In this document: one piece after another, positions 24,169 to 32,900 of the stretch
Layout of the letters: each line of letters opens with the position of its first letter
How positions within the stretch are numbered: the stretch's first letter is position 1
Virus record (IMG/VR): IMGVR_UViG_3300021092_000057
Coordinates: 1 to 51,516 of that record
DNA: 51,516 bases
Strand: one strand, 5' to 3'
From: a virus
Notes under the pieces: model-generated
The model's database searches: none
What the model was told of the DNA's origin: nothing
Seen by the model: only the letters and a program-made list of their open reading frames with translations
Position numbers and translations under genes: made by a program

Positions 24169-25578
24169 CTATGGCATTCCGAATGGATTTATATTACTAA
24201 AATCAATAATACTATCTGCTTCATCCTCTATAGTTTTATTATCAGAATATCCATCCTTAACTGCAAAAACTTCAATAGATCTTAGTTTTCTGGAAGCACT
24301 TGATGTGGTTCCTACAATAGATTCTCCTGCAATAAATTCTCCTGATACTTTTGAAACTTCTAATACATTAGTTACGGAACTCCAAGACTTAACTCTTGCG
24401 GTTGTTCCACTTGTAGAACCTGTTACAATTTCGTTAAAGACAAAAGTTCCAACACCAACAGTTTGTGGTGGGTTTGCAATAGTAATAATTGGTGGTGCAG
24501 TATATCCCAATCCAGCATTTGTAATTCTAATTTGAGTAATTGTTCCTGCTGAACTTACTATAGCAGTGGCAGCAGCAGATACTGTTGCAATACCAGTAAA
24601 TGTAATTGTAGGAATGCCAACATATCCACCACCACTATTTGTTATAGTAATTATTCCAACGATACCATCACCAATAGTAGATGTTGCAGTTGCTCCAGAT
24701 CCATCCCCAAAAATTAATACTTTAGGGGAAATTGTATACCCAAATCCAGGATTAATAACTTCTATTGATTGTACTGATTTTGTTGTAGGATCTGCACTAT
24801 CAGTACAAACAACAATACCACCAATTAATGTTGCTGAACCAATGCCAGTCACTCCTCCAGGGGGGGCTGAAGATATTGCAACTCGTGGTGCATGTGTGTA
24901 TCCACTACCTCTGTTTGTAACAGTAAAGAATCTTATGCCACCATTTACGATTGTGGTAATGGCAGTTGCAGTTACTCCAGCACCTATCATATTCAGTTTT
25001 TGTATGACTCCAGATTCTACATATCCCTGCTCACCACTACTTCCTCCAATATTATTATCAATAAAATAAATTCCAGTATCAATAACTTCATCTTCATATC
25101 TAAACAATTCACATTTTAAAGTATAAACATAATTTTTTTGAAGCTGGTAGAAAGGTTGTTCATGTTCAACAAATTTAATCTCAAACAATCTATCACCTAA
25201 TGGAAAATAAATTATATCTCCTTCTTTAGGTCTTGAAGATAATTTGATGTTTGATTGATTTTTAATCAGTGGTGCTATGTACTCTTCAAATCTTTCCTTT
25301 GAAATTATGATTGTTAACTCATTAAGTGCTTGAATACCAAATTTTGATAATATTGTTGTGTTATTTCCATACCCATCAAAGTTTTCAACATATGCTTCAA
25401 TTGGATGTGCATTATCAAATGCAGATTCAATGACCTCTTTAATGATCGTTTTTTCTGTTAGATATTTTCTTGGAAGATAATAAACTTCAACTCCATACAT
25501 TCGTAGTTGTTCGTTTATAAGATCTTGAATTAGACCTTGTTCTGATTTAGATCCTTGAAGAAAAAATGGGTTAAGCAT
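24169..25578 (-). CDS. 14: gp14 neck protein with inserted Gly-Tyr repeats
   Basis: This 469-aa protein starts at ATG 25578 (MLNPFFLQGSKSEQGL), since AAAGGA lies 7 bases upstream. The N-terminal 175 residues match the T4-like neck protein (EQLRMYGVEVYYLPRKY, then RPKEGDIIYFPLGDRLFEI). Residues about 195-400 hold at least four copies of a strand repeat of the form I-T-N-x-G-x-G-Y-(T)-x-x-P-x-(I/V). Together with gp13 it closes the head and links it to the tail. T4 gp14 is much shorter (256 aa), the difference being mostly this repeat block. A GIY-YIG remnant overlaps the start. Confidence 0.9.
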   Translation of the reverse strand: MLNPFFLQGSKSEQGLIQDLINEQLRMYGVEVYYLPRKYLTEKTIIKEVIESAFDNAHPIEAYVENFDGYGNNTTILSKFGIQALNELTIIISKERFEEYIAPLIKNQSNIKLSSRPKEGDIIYFPLGDRLFEIKFVEHEQPFYQLQKNYVYTLKCELFRYEDEVIDTGIYFIDNNIGGSSGEQGYVESGVIQKLNMIGAGVTATAITTIVNGGIRFFTVTNRGSGYTHAPRVAISSAPPGGVTGIGSATLIGGIVVCTDSADPTTKSVQSIEVINPGFGYTISPKVLIFGDGSGATATSTIGDGIVGIITITNSGGGYVGIPTITFTGIATVSAAATAIVSSAGTITQIRITNAGLGYTAPPIITIANPPQTVGVGTFVFNEIVTGSTSGTTARVKSWSSVTNVLEVSKVSGEFIAGESIVGTTSSASRKLRSIEVFAVKDGYSDNKTIEDEADSIIDFSNINPFGMP

Positions 25579-25651
25579 AATTATATCCTTTACCAACATA
25601 ATAGGGAGTACTGTCTTCTCGTATATAAAAATAGCAATAGTACTTTTTCAT
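25571..25651 (-). pseudogene. Remnant of a GIY-YIG homing endonuclease N-terminus
   Basis: A 26-codon frame starts with ATG at 25651, just after the gp13 stop, and reads MKK YYCYFYIREDSTPYYVGKG then YNYA and stop. The aromatic strand, Arg-Asp turn and PYYVGKG strand match the opening of GIY-YIG nucleases found in phages. Everything after the second strand, including the catalytic Arg and Glu, is missing. Its last codons contain the gp14 ribosome site and start. I infer a decayed mobile endonuclease gene whose stub was kept, perhaps as a leader for gp14. Confidence 0.6.
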
Positions 25652-25658
25652 ATTCATC

Positions 25659-26504
25659 TCAACCTATAAGGTCGTATGGTGGAAGTTCATAAGTATTGGA
25701 CATTTTTTCCATTAGAACATCTATTTCTTTTTGTGCATCATCATACATTTGTCTTCCATTTAACTCAACTCCACCTGGAAGTTTAACTCCAGTAAATTTC
25801 ATCATATTTTGTCCCCATTGACGTTTAATGAGTGAGGTTAAATATGGTTTTATAAAAGAATCATTATAAATTCTAGCATAATCATTTGGGTCTAATGTTG
25901 AATAACAATCAATAACAAAATACTCATTTTCATTAACAACTGCCCAATCAATATCCAAATACAATCTGTCTTGTCTTTTATTAAAACGAATTTGTTTTTG
26001 TGTATTTAAAAGAAAATCTAAATCTTCCAAATATGTTTTAACCATTGCAAAACTTAAAAGTTCCGTGGCTCCTAAAAAATAAATATCATTTAAAAATAAT
26101 TGATATTTGAGACTAAACATACCTCGTGTAGTGTTAGCTCCATCAAAGGTAAAAATTTTATTTACACCAATAATATTGGGAGGAAGTTGAATATAATTAC
26201 TATTTTCTGTATATGAAAAAGTTGTTGCTGTTCCAACAATGTTTGCTGTTGCAGTGGTGGTTGCAATTCCAACAACATTACTAGATCCTACTACTGCTTT
26301 ACCACGAGAAATGTCTGCTGCTGTTACTTTATATTTAAAAAAGGCGGGATAAACCCCATCGTAGTGCCTTTCCTGAAAGAATTGAATTGCATCATCAACC
26401 AAGTCATCAATTTGTTCATCAGCAACATTAATTTCAAGTACAGGCGCCCCCAGTTTTCTTTTGCAATAATCTATAAGTTCTTGTCTAGTTGATGGTTGCG
26501 CCAT
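25659..26504 (-). CDS. 13: gp13 neck protein
   Basis: This 281-aa protein has the family opening (STRQELIDYCKRKLGAPVLE, then NVADEQIDDLVDDAIQFFQE) and the C-terminal DCYSTLDPNDYARIYND and LIKRQWGQNM segments. It forms the neck with gp14. A stretch of about 40 residues rich in Ala, Thr, Val and Gly (about 70-110) looks like a surface loop. A CATAAATA box is 21 bases upstream. Confidence 0.92.
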   Translation of the reverse strand: MAQPSTRQELIDYCKRKLGAPVLEINVADEQIDDLVDDAIQFFQERHYDGVYPAFFKYKVTAADISRGKAVVGSSNVVGIATTTATANIVGTATTFSYTENSNYIQLPPNIIGVNKIFTFDGANTTRGMFSLKYQLFLNDIYFLGATELLSFAMVKTYLEDLDFLLNTQKQIRFNKRQDRLYLDIDWAVVNENEYFVIDCYSTLDPNDYARIYNDSFIKPYLTSLIKRQWGQNMMKFTGVKLPGGVELNGRQMYDDAQKEIDVLMEKMSNTYELPPYDLIG

Positions 26505-26524
26505 TTATTGTTTTCCTTTAGAAA

Positions 26525-26532
26525 TATTTATG
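26525..26532 (-). promoter_or_regulatory. Late promoter box CATAAATA (gp13)
   Basis: Seven of eight bases match the late box. It lies at the end of the 59-aa gene and 21 bases before the gp13 ATG. Confidence 0.5.
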
Positions 26533-26707
26533 ATTTAAGTATTGGAAATTGGCAGAGAACTTCTTGCTGCTTAAGATATAACTTAAAATAACATTTTGCA
26601 AGATTTTTAAGATCTTCAACATCATTTATAGTATCTATTTGATTACTAAATTTTACATATTCAAAATTTTTGTTTAAATTTTCAAGTGTTACTTCATCAG
26701 GATTCAT
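26528..26707 (-). CDS. 59-aa MNPDE protein, paralogue of the gene at 19962-20135
   Basis: The protein reads MNPDEVTLENLNKNFEY and ends with AKCYFKLYLKQQEVL plus eight residues. It aligns along nearly its whole length with the 57-aa protein beside gp17; the MNP-E-LEN, FEY-K, ID and KLYLKQQEVL positions are shared. It overlaps the preceding gene's stop by 11 bases. The function is unknown. The duplication beside two different head/neck genes suggests both act in virion assembly, which is inference. Confidence 0.75.
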   Translation of the reverse strand: MNPDEVTLENLNKNFEYVKFSNQIDTINDVEDLKNLAKCYFKLYLKQQEVLCQFPILKS

Positions 26708-26921
26708 TGATTAATCTCCTAAGTAAAAATTTAATTTCATTCAAATCTTCTTTCATGTTAGTGACATCAGATTCAAGATTTTGTATCTTTTGACTCTCTT
26801 TTAATTTAAAATCTCTCCTAGAAATGTACTCTTCATATTCAGACACGTTGATATTAATAATAGAATTTGTTTTGGGATCTCGAATTAAATGATCGTGCCC
26901 TTTTACTTTAATATAATCCAT
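26697..26921 (-). CDS. Small protein with C-terminal coiled coil
   Basis: ATG at 26921 directly follows the stop of the 2511-aa gene (TAATATG). The 74-aa product has a basic N-terminal half (MDYIKVKGHDHLIRDPKTNS) and a clear coiled-coil end (IQNLESDVTNMKEDLNEIKF). The N-terminal part looks like a short beta domain that recurs in phage tail genes. The function is not recognised; a small tail or neck assembly factor would suit the position. Confidence 0.75.
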   Translation of the reverse strand: MDYIKVKGHDHLIRDPKTNSIININVSEYEEYISRRDFKLKESQKIQNLESDVTNMKEDLNEIKFLLRRLINES

Positions 26922-26922
26922 A

Positions 26923-29900
26923 TTAAGCAAGTGCGATTACTCTTAAATTACTAACTCTAGGCACGTAAACTTGATTGGTTGATGTCATAATAAGTTTAAT
27001 TCTATATGATCTAAATGCAGGTAATTTATCTGCAGTGAAAGTATATTCTCTATATTCAAGTTCTTGTGGAATAAATCCCAAAGCACTAGTTGTAGAAATA
27101 AGTTTATCTTGACTACCATCACTATCTTCAAAATTAATAATTTCACCCCTAGAATTTAAATTATTGTATCCAGGAAACGGAACAAATATTGGTTCAGATC
27201 CTTGATTATCACTAATTGCATAAAATGCACGAATATCAGAATAAAGATTTATATGTGCATCTAATATAATTTTAATAGAAGATGCAGGGGTCTCTAGTGT
27301 AGTTTCTCCTGAAATATACTGAAATGCTGATGGATCTTCAAAAACTGAATCTACTCTTGCATCAGTTGCGTAATTCTCAATTACACTATTTACTCTATTT
27401 GAAGTAAATATTGCACTTATTCTTTGAGTATCTATCACAGGAGAAACCTTACTATCAGTTGTTCCAAGAGTCAATCTCATATTCATTGACTTATTCTTGG
27501 GCATGATGGATAGTTTACTATCCTCATTTACCTTAGATGCAATAATTCTTGTACTATCAAGGTAATTTGGAGCATTGATTGTAATGGGTTCGAATCCAAC
27601 ATCAGTAAATGGAAGTTCATTTCCGCTAATACTAGATCCAGTAACTGTGTTTACCTCAGCACTTAAAGAAGTGCCAGTTACAGTTACGTTATGAATATTT
27701 GGTGTAATAATTTCAAAAGGTATATTTTGTGTTGCTTTAGTATTAAATCCACCAGATGATTTTGTTTGATTTGTATAAAGAACTGGAAAACTAGTTCCAA
27801 CACTTCTATCAATACCATCGGAAGATAATCCAACTTTAATATTGTAAGAATCAAAAGTAATTGGATTATCAATAGTTACATCATTTAAATTATGAGTCTT
27901 ATTAATTCTTCTCAATGAAATTCCATTCAATTCATACTTATAAACAGGAGCTCCAATTGGGTGAGTTATTGGATTTATTCCTCTAATAATAGTTCCACCA
28001 ATAACTCCTCCAGATGCCGAGGTATATGAAATAACTTCATTCCCGATAAGTAAATATCCTGGATTAGTAGTGCCAACTCCAACATTTTCAAAAGTAGAAA
28101 ATGCACTAGAGTCATCAACTGATATTGACCCAGTAGAGTCTGCTGCAAGTCCAATACTTAATTTTGTTGGGTTAATATCAGATTGGACATCAGAAATCAC
28201 AACTAAATTATCGTTAAAATACATTCCATGGTTCTTATGATTTATATTAATGTGTCTTCCATCAGTTTCAATAATTATTGTGCCGGCAGGTACAAGACCT
28301 GTGCCGCCATTTAAGAATGTTGTAATACCTAAATTATTTACAAACTGAATAGTTTTACCCACTCCAGTAATAAAATCACCTTGAACATTATCTACTACAA
28401 TTTGATTAATATTAGTAATACTTGATAATGACAATCGAATATTTCTTCCGACAGTTAATTCTCCACTAGAAATTTCAAGAACATCTCCGATTTGATACCC
28501 ACTACCTCCAGCATTAATAGTTGCTCCAACCGCAACACCATTGCTTATGGTGATATTAGCAGTTGCATCTCTACCAGCGCCCGTGATTGGTTCCAAACTA
28601 AGTCCAGTGAACGTTTGACTGCCTGATGATGGAGTGTATCCAATACCAGCATTAATGATATTTAATGTACCGGTTGCAGATCCTGCACTTCCCACAAAAT
28701 TTCCCGATGCATTTGTACCAACTTGTAAAATAGTATTTCCAATAGTGAGATCATTTAAATTAGTAATAGTAGATGCTAAACTAATTTTAACTCTTCTAGA
28801 ATTAAAGTTGAGAGAATCGGGTAACAAATTAGCAATCTGATTATTGCCCTTAGAAAGTTCTGGACTATAAACGTCCACGGTGCCAGATTCTACAAAATCA
28901 GCTCTGTAGAGAATAAACTTAAGGTCTTCCCACTGACTTGCTTCCCAAGTTGAAGCATTTTGAGATTTAAAGAATGATCCAAGATATGGTTGATTAGATA
29001 TAAATGCTTGAGTTAACAAATCATTTTCACCAACTCTTGAAACAAAAACTCTATATTCTGTAGAAACCGATGCAAGACATATAGCATACTCAGTTCCTCC
29101 CTCTACATATACTGGCGATTTAAATCTAAACCGAGTTGGAACAGATCCATTTTTTGATAAATTAATTTGATCTGGATCTAAACTGACTTCAGAAAAAGGA
29201 AGAATATGTTGAGTTGGATATCCATTTACCATTGTTCTCAATTGTATCCTAACTGGAATATCTCCAGGATCTTTAGTTTCAAAGAAAATATCACAACTAG
29301 TCAAAAATATCCCATTTTCATCTAAAACTAAGAAAGATTGTGCTATTGGGTCGTACCAACCAATCACCTCTCTTTGAGTGGTTGTTGTAGTTTTACTATC
29401 AACAAGTTGGGATCCAGTTGTTTTACTAATTGGTTCTTCTTGAAACACTTGTTTATTCTCAATTCTAGCATTTCTAACAGAAATAATATTTTCTTGAACT
29501 GTTTCCAAAGTTCCTTTTGCTGTGAATGCTTCTTCAGAAACAGTTGTTGCTACATTTTGATTATTTCTCCTATTATTTGTAAATGTAAGTATTTTAGTTC
29601 CTGTTGAAAATCTGGGATGAACCACACTATTTGGATTTGGAATAAAGAAACTTCCTATTAGTGATGAAGAAATATCAGAAATTAATCTAACATTTGTAAT
29701 AGTTGCTCTAGCACCACTTGATTTTCCAATTAAAGTCATTCCAGATTGTACATAACCACTAAATTGCCCTTGAGGTCCATTTGCTAGTGAAAAAGTATCA
29801 ACATTTAAAACAGTTGATGTTGAAGAATATGTTGCCGGCAACCTCTGTCCAGTAAGTTGAAGTCCCGTTTCAAAAGTTCCCCCAGTGCCCCCACCAGCAT

Positions 29901-32900
29901 TGTTTGTAGTAGTGGGTGTTAAAGCGGATGAACTATATGGATTAAATGTATATGTAGTATCTGGTTGATTATAAGGACCTTCTTTATGATTTGCTACTGC
30001 AACTCTAAATGAAATTAATTGATTGGATACATTTGGACCCAACCCTATTTGGGGCATCGTACCACTCACAGTTTCTCCAACTTCAAATGCACCAGAAAGC
30101 ATATTGATTTCTAGTAATTTTGGAACACAATATCTTGTTACATCAACACCATCAAAGAATGCATATAATTGTGTTGAGGGTTTTAGATTTTTATTAACAA
30201 ATTGAATGTTTCTAGATCTCATAAAGGGAATAAGATCTCTGCTTAAAGTTCTATCGCCTTGAGAAATTCGATCAAATTTTTCTGTAACTATAGTTCTTGT
30301 CCCTGTTCTATTTTTTACACCAGTGGATATAACTTCTTGAAAATTATCTTCTTTTACAGTTGTTACTTTATCTCCAAATAGTCGTCTATTTTCATAATTG
30401 TGACTGCCAGGACCACCATGAGGAGGACCTCCAACCCACTTTGGTGATGTTACAGTGGTAGTCTTTTTAGTTGAGTTTATAGTTTGTTGTCCTGTCCAAT
30501 TGTTAACCCAAGAGTTCCAAACAGTAGGTACAAATCCTGTTTGAGGGTCAGCACCCAAATCATTAATCGTTGATGCATAATTTCCTTCAACATCAATAAC
30601 TTTTGCCTCAACTCTTACTGTATCTACCCAGGTATCGGATGCTGGAACTAATTCCAAAATACCGGTCCAAAAACCGATAACAAATGGGGTAACATTTTCA
30701 GACCTTGTTGCAAATGGTTGATTTAACCAGACAATTTCAGTATAATCTAAAGTAACTACATCACCAGTTTTTCTAATATTAGTTCCTTCGATAGGAGTAA
30801 ATGCTAAATCCTCTCCACCCAGAATGGAAACCTCTGGCATACCAAATATTAAATCAACTGAAGTTGTGTAGTGTTTTGGTCTTAATTGTTTATTCTCTAT
30901 ATCAATACTATTTTTAATTTCAATAGCAGTTTCTTGTGTTGATGTTGAAGTAAAGTTATCTACAAAAAATCCAGATTTAAACCTATTCAATCCGTCTGAA
31001 TCGGGAACAAAAAGTGATGCAGTATTTGTTTCAAGTAAAGATAGGGTAGTATAATATTCTAAATTTTTAATTCTATTTTCAAGTTGTTTAATATCAACCA
31101 TTCTATATCTTTTATGCTCTAAGAATCGTATAGATGCTTCAGTTGTTGAATATAAGTATGGTGGAAGAGTAATGGATGCAATTTCTAATGCATCATCAAC
31201 GGAAACTGGCATTTCCGGATCTTCTGCTGGAGTTCCATATTTAACTTGAAATTGTCCACTTTTTGATAAATAAATTCTATCAATTCTTCCTAGGTAGAAT
31301 GAAAAATCTGTTATAATTGATTCGTCAGATGCAAGAATATTTGTTGCAGAATTTCCTACTGCATCAAAAGTTCTTCCTAAAAATTCAAAGGGAGATCTTG
31401 CATTTTCAGAAACTGTATAAGAAGAAACTCTTGGTCTAATGTCAATAATATCAGAATTTGATATTCCATTAATTAATTTAATCTCACTACCATAATCAAA
31501 TGTACTATATGAATTTACTGTTGTAATGTCACCATCATCGGCAGAATCATAAAAACCACTTGAAAAATAAATTATTATTTTTTTACTTGGAGCAGTTGCT
31601 TTTGGGTTTCTGGTAACAAATCCATAATCGTAAAAAGAACCCTTTTGGCCAATTGCAAATGTATAATTTGCCGAAATATTAAAACTTGATGAATCTAACG
31701 TGGTAATTATTGCTTGAATGTTAGATTCTTTAAAAATTACTGATTCACCTTCATTAAAGGTATTATCATTTTTGTATATGAAGACAATTTGTGATGAGGT
31801 TAATTTTTCAACAACAATACCAATAGTACTTCCATTTTGACTTAAAATTTCTTCTCCAATTATTAAATCAGATGTGGTGTTTGATGGTCCATTGATAGAT
31901 GAAAGAACCATCTTTGGTGCAGAAGGATTTGATGTGTCTGCAGATTCAAAAATTCCATGAAGTTCAATAATATCCGGTGTATTTAATGAAATTTTTTGAT
32001 CTTCAACTCTAGTACCGAAAGCATAATTTCCATATATCAGTCCATTATTTAATGTTGTGCTACCAATACCTGCCCCTTCATTTTTTGATTTATCAACTAT
32101 AATACTATTAACTCTATTTTTTCTTTTTGATTTTGCTTTTGGTTTGATTTTTCTTAAAGTTGCTGTTAGTGTCGCACCAGTATTATTGGAACCCAAATTA
32201 TAAATTTGGAGTTGTGTACCACCACTAATAAATGAAAATTTATCGGAGGTCAACAATTCTGTAGAACCATCAGACCTAATTAATGAATATCTATCATCAT
32301 CAAAAGATAAAAATGTTTCATTCTCTCCTGCATTTACCGGAACCGATAACTCATTTGATACAATATTGACAGTAAAAGTTTTTCTGATATTTAAAGTAGA
32401 ATTTGTTAAATCAACTGATGATATATTATTTTTTGGAAGTCTTGTGTATAGTGTATTATCAGATGATGGTGATAATGTAGTTGCTAATAATTTAAGATCT
32501 GTAACTTGTAGGGTTGTGGTTGGTAACTTTCCTTCAACAATTCCCGCGACAGTAGTAACACCAATGACGGTAATTGTAGTAGGATTTACACTTACGACTC
32601 GGGCAAAAACTGGATTTGATAGTGAAGTATCATTATATGAAATTAAATCATTTATCTTAACAAAGTTTCCTGGAAATAAATTATTTAAACTTCTAATAGT
32701 ACTTACACCGGAAAGTGCAGAAATTGTAGCAACTCCAACATTAAGTATTGAAGATTGTACACAATCTGCCGAAAATGTTGATGCAGTTCCTACTAGACTG
32801 TAAACCGACTTTACATCAGAAATCCCATATGATGTTACTGCAGTTGCTACTCTTCCATTAGCAATTCCATCAAAAATAAATGATTCATTCCTTAAAAAAT

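Noticed and set aside
24566-25069. 167-codon open frame on the + strand
   Set aside because: It lies fully antisense to the Gly-Tyr repeats of gp14, whose Thr, Ile, Pro and Gly codons keep the opposite strand open. There is no ribosome site.
32366-32803. 145-codon open frame on the + strand
   Set aside because: It is antisense to the 2511-aa gene, with composition mirroring it and no promoter or ribosome site.
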